Positions 30,600 to 42,955 of a stretch of 64,000 nucleotides of DNA are shown piece by piece (the first letter of the stretch is position 1; each line of letters starts with the position of its first letter). The stretch comes from Hyperoodon ampullatus. Taxonomy: Eukaryota; Chordata; Mammalia; Artiodactyla; Ziphiidae. Both the position numbers and the translations under genes were made by a program. The DNA lies in the NCBI GenBank assembly GCA_949752795.1, contig OX457061.1, positions 38,286,338-38,350,337 on the forward strand. The letters run 5' to 3'. The notes below the pieces were generated by a model, which was not told the origin of the DNA, ran no database searches, and saw only the letters and a list, made by a program, of their open reading frames with translations.

Positions 30600-33500
30600 C
30601 TCTTTCTGACTTCACTCTGTATGACAGACTAGGTCCATCCACCTCACTACAAATAACTCAGTTTCGTTTCTTTTTATAGCTGAGTAATATTCCATTGTAT
30701 ATATGTGCCACATTGTCTGTCGATGGAAACTTAGGTCACTTCCATGACCTGCCAATTGTAAATAATGCTACAATGAACATTGGGGTGCATATGTCTTTTT
30801 GAATTATGGTTTTCTCTGGGTTTATGCCCAATAGGGGATTGCTGGCTCATATGGAAAATCTATATTTTGTTTTTTAAGGAAACTCCATACTGTTCTCCAT
30901 AGTGGCTGTATCAATTTACATTCCCACCAACAGTGCAAGAGGGTTCCCTTTTCTCCACACCCTCTCCAACATTTGTTGTTTGTAGATTTTCTGATGATGC
31001 CCATTCTAACTGGTGTGAGGTGATACCTCGTTGTAGTTTTGATTTGCATTTCTCTAATGATTAGTGATGTTGAGCAGCTTTTCATGTGCTTCTTGGCCAC
31101 CTGTATGTCTTCTTTGGAGAAATGTCTATTTAGGTCTGCCCATTTTTGGATGGCGTTGTTTGTTTTTTTGATATTGAGCTGCATGAGCTGCTTGAAAATT
31201 TTGGAGATTAATCCTTTGTCAGTTGATTCGTTAGTAAATATTTTCTCCCAGTCTGAAGATTGTCTTTTCGTCTTGTTTGTAGTTTCCTTTGCTTTGCAAA
31301 AGATTTCAAGTTTCATTAGGTCCCATTTGTTTATTTTTGATTTTATTTCCATTACTCTAGAAAGTGGATCAAACAAGATCTTGCTGTGATTTATGTCAAA
31401 GAGTGTTCTTCCTATGTTTTCCTCTAAGAGATTTATAGTGTCGGGTCTTACACTTCGGTCTCTAATCCATTTTGAGTTTATTTTTGTGTATGGTGTTAGG
31501 GAGTGTTCTAATTTCTTTCTTTTACATATAGCTGGCCAGTTTTCCCAGCACCACTTATTGAAGAGACTGTCTTTTCTCCACTGTATATCCTTGCCTCCTT
31601 TGTCATAGATTAGTTGAACATAGGTGCCTGGGTTTCTCTCTGGGCTTTCTATCCTGTTCCATTGATCTGTATTTCTCTTTTTGTGCCAGTACCGCATTGT
31701 CTTGATTACTGTAGCTTTGTAGTGTAGTCTGAAGTCAGGGAGTCTGATTCCTCCAGCTCCGTTTTTTTTTCCTCATTACTGCTTTGACTATTCAGGGTCT
31801 TTTGCGTTTCCATACAAATTGTGAAATTTTTTGTTCTAGTTCTGTGAAAAATGCCATTGGTAGTTTGATAGGGATTGCATTCAATCTGTGGATTGCTTTG
31901 GGTAGTAGAGTCATTTTCACAATGTTGATTCTTCCAATCCAAGAAACATGGTATATCTCTCCGTCTATTTGTATCACCTTTAATTTCTTTCATCAGTGTC
32001 TTATAGTTTTCTGCATACAGGTTTTTTGTCTCCTTAGGTAGGTTTATTCCTAGGTATTTTATTCTTTTTGTTGCATTGGTAAATGGGAGTGTTTCCTTAA
32101 TTTCTCTTTCAGATTTTCCATCATTAGTGTACAGAAATGCAGGAGATATCTGTGCATTAATTTTGTATCCTGCTACTTTACCAAATTCATTGATTACCTC
32201 TAGTAGTTTTCTGGTAGCATCTTTAGGACTCTATGTATAGTATCATGTCATCTGCAAACAACAACAGCTTTACTTCTCCTTTTCTGATTTGGATTCCTTA
32301 TATTTCTTTTTCTTCTCTGATTGCTGTGGCTAAAACGTCCAAAATTATGTTGAATAATAGTGGTGAGAGTGGACAACTTTGTCTTGTTCCTGATCTTAGA
32401 TGAAATGGTTTCACTGTTGCACCATTGAGAACGATGTTGGCTGTTGGTTTGTAATATATGGCCTTTATTATGTTGAGGTAAGTTCCCTTTATGCCTACTC
32501 TGGAGGGTTTTTATCATAACTAGGTATTGAATTTTGTTGAAAGCTTTTTCTGCATCTATTGAGATGATGATTTTTTCTGTTTCTATTTGTTAAAATGGTT
32601 TATCACATTGATTAATTTGTGTATATTGAAGAATCCTTGCATTCCTAGGATAAACCCCACTGGATCATGGTATATGGTCCTTTAAATGTGCTGCTAGATT
32701 CTGTTTGCTAGTATTTTGTTGAGGATTTTTGCATCTGTGTTCATCAGTGATACTGGCCTGTAGTTTTCTTTCTTTTTGACATCTTTGTCTGGTTTTGGTA
32801 TCAGGTTGATGGTGGCCTTGTCGAATGAGTTTGGGAGTGTTCCTCCCTCTGCTATATTTTGGACGAGTTTGAGAAGGATAACTGTTAGCTCTTTTCTAAA
32901 TGTTTGATAGAATTTACCTGTGAAGCCATCTGGTCCTGGGCTTTTGTTTGTTGGAAGATTTTTAATCACAGTTTCAATTTCAGTGTTTGTGATTCGTCTG
33001 TTTATATTTTCTATTTCTTCCTGGTTCAGTCTCGGAAAGTTGTGCTTTTCTAAGAATTTCTCCATTTCTTCCAGGTTGTCCATTTTATTGGCATATAGTT
33101 GCCTGTAGAAATCTCTCATGATCCGTTGTATTTCGGCAGTGCCAGTTGTTAATTCTCCTTTTTCTTTCTAATTCTATTGATTTGAGTCTTCTCCCTTTTT
33201 TTCTTGATGAGTCTGGCTAATGGTTTATTAATTTATCTTCTCAAAGAACCAGCTTTTAAGTTTTGATATTTGCTATTGTTTCCTTCATTTCTTTTTCAGT
33301 TATTTCTGATCTGATCTTTATGATTTCCTTCCTTCTGCTAACCTTGGGATATTTTTGTTGTTTTTCTCCAGTTGCTTTAGGTGTAAGGTTAGGTTGTTCA
33401 TTTGAGATGTTTCTTGTTTCTTAAGGTAGGATTGTATTGCTATAAACTTCCCTCTTAGAACTGCTTTCGCTGCATCCCATAGGTATTGGGTCATCGTGTT

Positions 33501-34340
33501 TTCATTGTCATTTGTTTCTAGGTATTTTTTGATTTCCTCTTTGATTTCTTCAGTGATCTCTTGCTTATTAAGTGGTGTGTTGTTTAACCTTCATCTGTTT
33601 GTATTTTTTACAAATTTTTTCCTGTAATTGATATCTAGTCTCATAGCGTTGTGGTCAGAAGAAAATACTTGATATGATTTCAGTTTTCTTAAATTTACCA
33701 AGGCTTGATTTGTGACCCAAGATATGGTCTATCCCTGGAGAATGTTCCATGAGCACCTGAGAAGAAAGCGTATTCTGTTGTTTTGGGATGGAACGTCCTA
33801 TAAATATTAAGTCCATCTTCTTTAATGTATCATTTGAAGCTTGTGTTTCATTATTTATTTTCATTTTGGATGGATGTACTGTCCATTGGTGAAAGTGGGG
33901 TGTTTAAAGTCCCCTGCTATGATTGTGTTACTGTCGATTTCCCCTTTTATGGCTGTTAGCATTTGCCTTATGTATTGAGGTGCTCCTATGTTGGTGCATA
34001 AATATTTACAATTGTTATATCTTCTTCTTGGGTTGATCCCTTGATCATTTATGTAGTGTCCTTCTTTGTCTCTTGTAATAGTCTTTGTTTTAAAGTCTAT
34101 TTTGTCTTACCTGAGAATTGCTACTCCAGCTTTCTTTTGATTTCCATTTGCGTGGAATATCTTTTTCCATCCCCTCACTTTCAGTCTGTATGTGTCCCTA
34201 GGTCTGAAGTGGGTCTCTTGTAAACAGCATATTTACAGGTCTTGTTTTTGTATCCATTCAGCCAGTCTGTGTCTTTTGTTTGGAGCATTTAATCCACTTA
34301 CATTTAAGGTAATTATCGATATGTATGTTCCTATTACCAT
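30600..34340 (-). pseudogene. L1 ORF2 remnant (endonuclease/reverse transcriptase)
   Basis: Normally a reverse transcriptase with N-terminal endonuclease used for target-primed retrotransposition. Here only frame fragments survive. 33119-32694 holds the RT fingers region ([34 protein letters not shown]). 31697-30822 is a 291-residue C-terminal stretch including the cysteine-rich part ([18 protein letters not shown]). Frameshifts separate them, so no complete enzyme can be made. Confidence 0.85.
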
Positions 34341-34398
34341 TTTCTTAATTGTTTTGGGTTTGGTATTGTAGATGTTTTCCTTGTCTTGTGTTTCCTGC

Positions 34399-35274
34399 CT
34401 AGAGAAGTTCCTTTTGCATTTGTTGTAAAACTGGTTTGGTGGTGCTGAATTCTCTTAGCTTTTGCTTGTTTGTAAAGGCTTTAATTTCTCCGTCAAATCT
34501 GAATGAGATCCTTGCCGGGTAGAGGTTTTTTTAGGTTTTTCCCTTCTTCACTTTAAATATGCCCTGCCACTCCCTTCCGGTTTGCAGAGTTTCTGCTGAA
34601 AGATCAGCTGTTAACCTGATGGGGATTCCCTTGTGTGTTATTTGTTGCTTTTCCCTTGCTGCCTTTAATATTTTTTCTTTGTATTTAATTTTTGATAGTT
34701 TGATTAATATGTGTCTTGGTGTGTTTCTCCTTGGATTTATCCTGTATGGGACTCTCTGTGCTTCCTGGACTTGATTATTTCCTTTCTCATATTAGGCAAG
34801 TTTCAACTATAATCTCTTCAAATATTTTCTCAGTCCCTTTCTTTTTCTCTTCTTCTTCTGGGACCCCTGTAATTCAAATGTTGGTGCATTTAATGTTTTC
34901 CCAGAGGTCTCTGAGTCTGTGTTCAGTTCTTTTCATTCTTTTTTCTTTATTCTGCTCTTCAGTAGTTATTTCCATTATTTTATCTTCCAGGTCACTTATC
35001 CGTTCTTCAGTTATTCTGCTATTGGTTTCTTCTAGAGAATTTTTAATTTCATTTATTGTATTGTTCATCATTGTTTATTTGCTCTTTAATTCTTCTAGTT
35101 TCTTGTTAAACGTTTCTTGTATTTTCTCCATTCTGTTTCCAAAATTTTGGATCATCTTTAGTAGCATTAATCTGAATTCTTTTTCAGGTAGACTGACTGT
35201 TACCTCTTCATTTGTTTTTCTGGTGGGTTTTTACCTTACTCCTTCATCTGCTGTGTGTTTCTCTGTCTTCTCCT
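34399..35274 (-). pseudogene. L1 ORF1 remnant (RNA-binding chaperone)
   Basis: About 292 codons when aligned with the plus-strand L1 at 42010. The coiled-coil part is visible in one frame at 35071-34874 (NTINEIKNSLEETNSRITEE and onwards), then the frame shifts. The start codon position reads AGG. Non-functional. Confidence 0.75.
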
Positions 35275-37180
35275 TTTGCTCAACTTACTGTATTTGGGGT
35301 CTCCTTTTTGCAGGCTGCAGGTTTGTAGTTCCCATTGTTTTTGGTGTCTGTCCCCAGTGGCTAAAGTTGGTTCAGTGGGTTGTGTAGGCTTCCTGGTGGA
35401 GGGGACTCGTGCCTGTGTTCTGGTGGATGAGGCTGGATCTTGTCTTTCTGGTAGGCAGGTCCACGTCTGGTGGTGTGTTTTGGAGTGTCTGTGAAATTAT
35501 TATGATTTTAGGCAGCCCTTCTGCTAATGGGTGGTGGTGTGTTCATGTCTTGCTAGTTGTTTAGCATAGGGTGTCTCAACACTGTAGCTTGCTGGTCGTT
35601 GAGTAGAGCTCGGTCTTAGCGTTGAGTTGGCAGTCTCTGGGAGAGCTTTCTCCGTTTGATATTATATGGAGCTGGGAGGTCTCTGGTGGACCAATGTCCT
35701 GAACTGGGCTCTCCCAACTCAGAGGCACAGGCCTGACACCTGGCCGGAGCACAAAGACCCTGTCAAACACACGGCTCAGAAGAAAAGGAAGGGAGGGAGG
35801 GATGGAGCAACCCAACCTAAAAACAAATCCACCAATGATAAGAAGCCCTAAAAAGTATACTAAAAGAAAGGAGGAAGAGAGCAACCAAATCAATAAACAA
35901 ATCAACCAATGATAATAAACTCTAAATACTAAACTAAGATAAACATAAAACCAGAAAGAAATTAGATGCAGAAAGCAAACCCCAAGTCTACAGTTGCTCC
36001 CAAAGTCCACCGCCTCAATTTTGTGTTGTTTCATTGTCTATTCAGGTATTCCACAGATGCAGGGTACATCAGGTTGTTTGTGGAGGTTTATTCCACTGCT
36101 CCTGAGGCTGCTGAGAGAAATTGCCCTGTCTTTTCTTTGTTTGCACAGCTTCTGGGGTTCAGCATGTAGGTGGCCTGAGGGCGTCTGTTCCTTCCCAGAC
36201 AGGATGGTGTTAAAGGAACAGCTGATTAAGGGGCTCTGGCTCAGGCCAGTGGGCGGGGGTCGGAGGGGTGTGGAATGCAGGGTGAGCTTGCAGTGGCAGA
36301 GGCCAGCGTGATGTTACAACAGCTTGAGGAACGCAGTGTGTTCTCCCAGGGAAGTTGTCCCTGGATCACGGGACCCTGGCAGTGGCAGGGTACACAGGCT
36401 CTTGGGAGGGGAGGTGTGGATAGTGACCTGTACTTGTACACAGGCTTCTTGGTCGCTGCAGCAGCAGTCTTAGAGTTCCATGCCCATCTCTGGTGTCCGC
36501 ACTGATAGCCGCGGCCTGCGCCCATCTCTGTAGCTCATTTAGGTGGTGCTCTGAATCCCCTCTCCTCATGTATCCTGAAACAGTGGTCTCTTGCCTCTTA
36601 GGCAGTTCCAGACTTTCTCCCAGACTCCCTCCTATCTACCTGTTGTGCACTAGCCCCCTTCAGGCTGTGTTCACACAGCCAACCCCAGTCCTCTCCCTGG
36701 GATCTGCCCTCTGAAGCCAAAGCCTCAGCTCCCATCCCCCTCCTGTCCCAGCGGGTGAGCAGACAAGCCTCTTGGGCTGGTGAGTGCTGGTTGGCACCAA
36801 TCCACTGTGTGGGAATCTCTCCACTTTGCCCTCTGCACCGCTGTTGCTGTGCTCTTCTCCGTGGCTCTGAAGCTTCCACCCTGTGCACCCCCCATCTCCT
36901 CCAGTGAAGGGTCTTCCTAGTATGTGGAATCTTTTCCTCCTTCACAGTTCCCTATCAGAGGTGAGGTCCCATCCCTATTCTTTTGTCTCTGTTTTTTCTT
37001 TTATCTTTTGCCCTACCCAGGTACGTGCGGATTTTCTTGACTTTTGGGAAGTCTGAGGTCGTCTGCCAGCGTTCAGTAGGTGTTCTACAGGAGTTGTTCC
37101 ACATGTAGATGCATTTCTGATGTATTGTGGCGAGGAAGGTGATCTCCACATCTTACTCCTCTGCCATCTTGAAGGTCTCT

Positions 37181-38555
37181 CCTACCCATATGTTTTCTTC
37201 TAAGAGTTTTATAGTTTGTGCTTTTACATTTAGTTCTTTCCCCTTCTTGAATTTACTTTTGTATATGGTGTGAGGTGAGATTTCAAGGTCATTCTTTTTT
37301 GCACATGAGTATTTAGTGATCTCAGCATTACTTGTTGAATATTCTTTCCCCATTGAATGGTCTTGACACCCCTGTTGAATATTCAGTGAACAGTGATGTG
37401 TGGGTCTATTTCTGAATTTTCACCTCAATTCTTTTGGTCTACATGTCTGTCCTTATGCCAGTACCAAACGGTTTTGATTACTGGAGCTTTATCATAGTAA
37501 ATTTTTAGATCAGAAAGTGTGAGTTCTCCAACTTTGTTCTTTTTAAAGATTATTTTGACTAGTCAGTGTCCCTTGCAATTCCACATGAATTTTAAAAGCA
37601 GCTTTTCCATTTCAGGCAGGGGTGGGGGAGGTAGTTGGTATTTGCTAGGGATTGCATTGAACTTGTAGATCACCTCTGGTGTAGTATTATCGTCTTAACA
37701 ATATTAAGCCTTCCCACCAATGAACATGGATGTCTTTACATTTAATTTCATTTTTAGATTGTTAATTGCTAATATATAGAAATGCATCTGGTTTTTGCGT
37801 GTTGATTGTGTATCCTACAACTTTGTTGAATTTATTATCTCCAGTAGTTTTTTGGGTGTGTGTGTGTGTATGTGTGTGTGTGTGTTATTCGTTAGGATTT
37901 TCTATATATTAGATCATGTCATCTCCAAGTAGAGATAGTTTTCTTCCTTTCCAATTTGGATGTCTTTTATTTATTTTTTCTTGCCTAATTTTCTGGCTAG
38001 AACTTCCAATATATCTTTGTTTTCTGTCTTCTTCCTTATCTTAGGAGGAAAGCTTTCAGCTTTTTGCCTTTGAGTGATTAGTTGTAGGTTTTTCATAGAT
38101 GCCCTTTAACATGTTGTGGGAAGCTCCCCTCTATTCCTAGTTTGTTGAGTGTTTTTTTCTTGTTTGTTTTATCATAAAACAATGTTGGATTCTGTCAAAT
38201 GCTTTTTCTGCATTGAGATGATTATGGGTTTTTTTTTTTTTTCCTTCATTCTATTTTGTAGTGTATTGCATTGGTTGATTTTCACATGTTGATCCACCCT
38301 TGATTACTGGGATAATTCCCACTTGGTCATATTGCACAAACCCTTTAATATGTTGCTGGATTCAATGAATTTTTTTTCTTTTTAAGGATTTTTGCATCTA
38401 TATTTATAAGAAATATAGGTCTTGTGATGTCTCTGTCTGGCTTTGGTAATGGTAGCCTCATATAAATGAGTTGGGAAATGTTCCCTTTTCTTCTATTTTT
38501 TGGAAGATTTTAAGAAGGATTAGTGTTAATAACTACTTTAAACATTTGTTAGAAT
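37181..38555 (-). mobile_element. Older L1 ORF2 fragment, antisense
   Basis: Complement of L1 ORF2 middle and C-terminal region (for example ttctaagagttttatagttt, gttgattgtgtatcctacaa, tcaaatgctttttctgcatt). It overlaps in consensus position with 30045-30170, so it is a separate copy, not the other half of that fragment. Contains a GT microsatellite at 37855-37884. Confidence 0.8.
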
Positions 38556-40027
38556 GCTACAGTATTAGGGTATCACACACCAGTTATTTAAACAGTGAAT
38601 TTAATATAAGGAATAGTTAACTATACTGTTAACTAGGCAACCAAAAGAGTGAAGTGAGAACTCTAAGGCAGTGGGCAGTGATTCCCAAATTTCAGCATGC
38701 ATCAGGGTCAACTGGAGTGCTAAACAGATTCCTGCTCACACCATCTGAGCCACTGACTCAGTAGGTTGGGTGGTGCATGGGAACCTGCATTTCTAACCAG
38801 TTCCCAGGAGATGCTGATGTTGCTGATCTTGGGACCACAGTTTGAGAACTGCTGTTTCAAGTATCATGGGGGTAACAACTGTAGTTTCCCCAGGCTGAGG
38901 GAACAAAGAGTACAAGTTAGAATTATTAAAACATAGAATCTTAGGGAAGGGTCCCCGTGTGGTTGGGTCTCAGATTTCTGAAGAGAGATTGCCAAATGGT
39001 CAATGGTAGTGTTTCTAGGCCTGGAGGTAAGGTCTGTGGGGGTGGTGTATGGAGCTGGCACAGTGTACCTGGGGTTCTGCTCGTGTTGGGAAAACTGCAA
39101 ACTGGGTTCAGCTGCTGCTATGGGAAGGAACCACCACTGTCAGGGTAAAGAAATTGTTGGAATGTAGCTGTGAGAAATGAGAACATAAGAAGGAGTAGTC
39201 AGTCACTCACTCTTCCTCTTCAGTTTGCAGTTTCCTTCTAGCATCCTTTATTGGCAGAGCTGACAGCCAGCTGGCAAAAGCAGAATGGGTATGCCAGCTA
39301 AAGGATATGTTGGAACTGAGAGACAATAATTGAAGCACTGGCACCATCAACATACCTGCTACACCTGTGTGAGCTCCTATGTGGCCACCAACCAACTCCA
39401 TTTTTCTATTTAATGACATGTAACTATCTTATTTGCAATTGATGCACCCACCCTCTCCACAAAATTAGGAGACACAAAGTCTTAGCAGTCAGTTATCTGT
39501 CACTGGATTACTCCCCCCAAATCAATCATAGTACCATTTGAAAATTCACTTACAAAAAGGTATAATTAACCTCCAATAAAACTTGTATAAAATAAGGAGG
39601 AAAGAAAAGAAAATGCTTACTCTCTCTATATAAACACATACCAGCAAAAGGAAGGAGATGATATATTTAGCTGCTCTGTCCTCTTTTCTGTGACTGATCA
39701 CATGACCTTAGCTAGTATTTATAACTTCTGCTTCTACCCATTCCATATTTCCTTGGCCTTCACTAGAACTTAAGCTCGTGGGGGTTTTCTACCTGACAGA
39801 TGACCAAGATCTTCATCACGGAAGGATCTGTACCCTCAGCAGTCGTGCCATTTTTCTTGGTAGCTGTAATTTTCTACTAACCTTTCTACTAGGCATGGAG
39901 TACTATGAGACACCTCAGAGAATCCCCTGGGTTCCAGACATAGCTCTCCTTTCCCCCATTGGCAGTACAACACATTTTTCGCCTGCCTCAGTGACATGAG
40001 GAAGCCAAGTGGCAGTCTCATCATCCA
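38556..40027. other. Spacer between the two younger L1s
   Basis: Contains a MER5A-like element at 38668-38853. The rest looks like old diverged repeat or unique DNA, with no open frame of note and no known gene recognised. Confidence 0.5.
38668..38853. mobile_element. MER5A-like hAT transposon
   Basis: Ends gcagtgattcccaaatttca and acagtttgagaactgctg form inverted termini. The body has tcagtaggttgggtggtgca and gggaacctgcatttctaacc, matching the MER5A layout. Confidence 0.75.
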
Positions 40028-40037
40028 GTGCAATGGA

Positions 40038-42009
40038 GGGGAGAGGGGGAAGATGGCGGAAGATTTAAGACGCGGAGATCACCTTCCTCCCCACAGATAC
40101 ATCAGAAATACATCTACAGGTGGAACAACTCCTACAGAACACCTACTGAACGCTGGCAGAAGACCTCAGACCTCCCAAAAGGCAAGAAACTCCCCACGTA
40201 CCTGGGTAGGGCAAAAGAAAAAAGAATACACAGAGACAAAAGAATAGGGACGGGACCTGCACCAGTGGGAGGGAGCCGTGAAGGAGGAAAGGTTTCTACA
40301 CACTAGAAGCCCCTTCGCGGGCGGAGACCGCGGGTGACGGAGGGGGGAAGCTTCGGAGCCACGGAGGAGAGCACAGCAACAGGGGTGCAGAGGGCAAAGT
40401 GGAGAGATTTCCGCACAGAGGATCGGTGCCGACCAGCACTCACCAGCCCGAGAGGCTTCTCTGCTCACCCACCAGGGCCGGCAGGTCTGGGAGCTGAGGT
40501 TCAGACTTCGGCCGGAGAGCAGGGAGAGGACTGGCAGCATGAACACAGCCTGAAGGGGTTAGTGCACCACAGCTAGCTGGGAGGGAGTCTGGGGGAAAAG
40601 TCTAGACCTGCCGAAGAGGCAAGAGACTTTTACTTCCCTCTTTGTTTCCTGGTGTGCAGGAAGAGGGGATTAAGAGCGCTGCTTAAAGGAGATCCAGAGG
40701 GGTGCAAGCCGCGGCTAACAGCGCGGGCCCCAGAGATGGGCATGAGACGCTAAGGCTGCTGCTGCCACCACCAAGAAGCCTGTGTGCGAGCACAGGTCAC
40801 TCTCCATGCCTCCCTTCCAGGGAGCCTGTGCAGCCCGCCACTACCAGGGTCCCGGGATCCAGGAAAAACTTCCCCAGGAGAATGAACAGCGCGCCTCAGG
40901 CTGGTGCAACGTCACGCCAGCTTCTGCCACCACAGGCTCGCCCCGCACTCCATACCCCTCCCTCCCCCCGACCTGAGTGAGCCAGAGCCCCCGAATCAGC
41001 AGCTTTTTTAACCCCGCCCTGTCTGAGCGAAGAACAGAAGCCCTCTGGTGACCTACATGCAGAGGCGGAGCCAAATCCAAAGCTGAGTCCTGGGAGCTGT
41101 GCAAACAAAGAGGAGAAAGGTAAATCTCTGCCAGCAGCCTCAGAGCAGCGGATTAAATCTCCACAATCAACTTGATGTACCCTGCATCTGTGGCATACCT
41201 GAATAGACAACGAATCATCCCAAATTGAGGAGGTGCACTTTGAGAGCAAGATGTATTATTTTTTCCCCTTTTCCTCTTTTTGTGAGTGTATGCTTCTGTG
41301 TGAGATTTTGTCTGTATAGCTTTGCTTTCACCATTTGTCCTAGGGTTCTATCCGTCTTTTTTTTTTTTTTTTTTTTTTTACTTAAAAAATTTTTTTTCTT
41401 AATAATTATTTTTTTATTTTAATAACTATTTTATTTTACCTTACTTTATTTTCTTTTCTTTTATCCCCTTTCTTTCTTTCTTTCTACTTTTTGTCCCTTT
41501 TATTCTGAGCCGTGTGGATGAAAGGCTCTTGGTGCTGCAGGCAGGAGTCACTGCTGTGCCTCTGAGGTGGGAGAGCCAACTTCAGGACTCTGGTCCACAA
41601 GAGACCTCCCAGCTCCACATAATATCAAATGGCGAAAATCTCCCAGAGATCTCCATCTCAACACCAACACACCCAGCTTCACTCAACGACCAGCAAGCTA
41701 CAGTGCTGGACACCCTATGCCAAACAACTAGCAAGACAGGAACACAACCCCACCCATTAGCAGAGAGGCTGCCTAAAATCATAATAAGTCCACAGACACC
41801 CCAAACCACACCACCAAACGTGGACCTGTCCACCAGAAAGACAAGATCCAGCCTCATCCACCAGAACACAGGCACTAGTCCCCTCCACCAGGAAGCCTAC
41901 ATAACCCACTGAACCAACTTTAGCCACTGGGGACAGACACCAAAAACAACGGGAACTACGAACCTGCAGCCTGCAAAAAGGAGACCCCAAACACAGTAAG
42001 ATAAGCAAA
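40038..42009 (+). promoter_or_regulatory. L1 5' UTR / internal promoter region
   Basis: About 2 kb preceding ORF1, CpG-containing and GC-rich in its first kilobase, then with a T-rich tract (41358-41500) not present in the minus-strand copy. By family knowledge the 5' UTR carries the L1 RNA polymerase II promoter. Activity here is unknown. Confidence 0.6.
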
Positions 42010-42816
42010 ATGAGAACAGAAAAACAGCAGATGAAGGAGCAAGATAAAAACCCACCAGACCTAACAAATGAAGAGGAAATAGGCAGTCTACCTGAAAAAG
42101 AATTCAGAATAATGATAGTAAAGATGATCCAAAATCTTGGAAATAGAATAGACAAAATGCAAGAAACATTTAACAAGGACCTAGAAGAACTAAAGATGAA
42201 AGAAGCAATGATGAACAACACAATAAATGAAATTAAAAATACTCTAGAGGGGATCAGTAGCAGAATAACTGAGGCAGAAGAACGGATAAGTAACCTGGAA
42301 GATAAAATAGTGGAAATAACTACTGCAGAGCAGAATAAAGATAAAAGAATGAAAAGAACTGAGGACAGTCTCAGAGACTTCTGGGACAACATTAAATGCA
42401 CCAACATTCGAATTCTAGGGGTTCCAGAAGAAGAAGAGAAAAAGAAAGGGACTGAGAAAATATTTGAAGAGATTATAGTTGAAAACTTTCCTAATATGGG
42501 AAAGGAAATAGTTAATCAAGTCCAGGAAGCACAGAGAGTCTCATACAGGATAAAACCAAAGAGAAACACGCCAAGACACATATTAATCAAACTGTCAAAA
42601 ATTAAATACAAAGAAAACATATTAAAAGCAGCAAGGGAAAAGCAACAAATAACACACAAGGGAATCCCCATAAGGTTAACAGCTGATCTTTCAGCACAAA
42701 CTCTGCAAGCCAGAAGGGACTGGCAGGACATATTTAAAGTGATGAAGAAGAAAAACCTACAACCAAGATTACTCTACCCAGCAAGGATCTCATTCAGATT
42801 TGATGGAGAAATTTAA
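42010..42816 (+). pseudogene. L1 ORF1 protein, nearly intact, premature stop
   Basis: 268-codon open frame for the L1 RNA-binding protein, which trimerises and coats L1 RNA. An acidic N-terminus is followed by a heptad-rich coiled coil (about residues 45-115), then the RNA-recognition domain (NIRILGVPEEEE) and a C-terminal domain ending ISFRFDGEI. The TAA falls where the other L1 copy reads ATT AAA GCC. It therefore loses about 28 C-terminal residues, since downstream sequence keeps similarity to the usual TAG near 42895. Confidence 0.8.
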
Positions 42817-42955
42817 ATCTTTATGGACAAGCAAAAGCTGAGAGAGTTCAGCACCACCAAATCAGCTTTACCACAAAGGCTAAAGGACCTTCTCTAGGCA
42901 GGAAACACAAGAGAAGGAAAAGACCTACAATAACAAACCCAAAACAATTAAGAAA

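Larger units (their letters stand above)
30187..37180 (-). mobile_element. Full-length-like cetartiodactyl L1, dead, minus strand
   Basis: About 7 kb. The A tail appears as T at 30187-30197; the 3' UTR follows to about 30560; ORF2 runs from its ATG (complement of 34338-34340) towards about 30600; ORF1 lies at about 35274-34399; the 5' UTR extends to about 37180, beginning gagagaccttcaagatggc. ORF2 is cut by several frameshifts. ORF1's expected ATG reads AGG, and its frame is broken downstream. It sits between older antisense L1 fragments. Confidence 0.88.

Noticed and set aside
34716..35387. 223-codon plus-strand open frame, Ser/Phe/Leu-rich
   Set aside because: It is the antisense of an L1 ORF1 coiled-coil region. 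A matching antisense frame occurs opposite ORF1 of the second L1 (41757-42407), so it reflects L1 composition rather than a gene.
35576..36034. 152-codon minus-strand frame
   Set aside because: Lies in the L1 5' UTR and has no counterpart of equal length in the other L1 copy. Hydrophobic low-complexity translation with no known domain.
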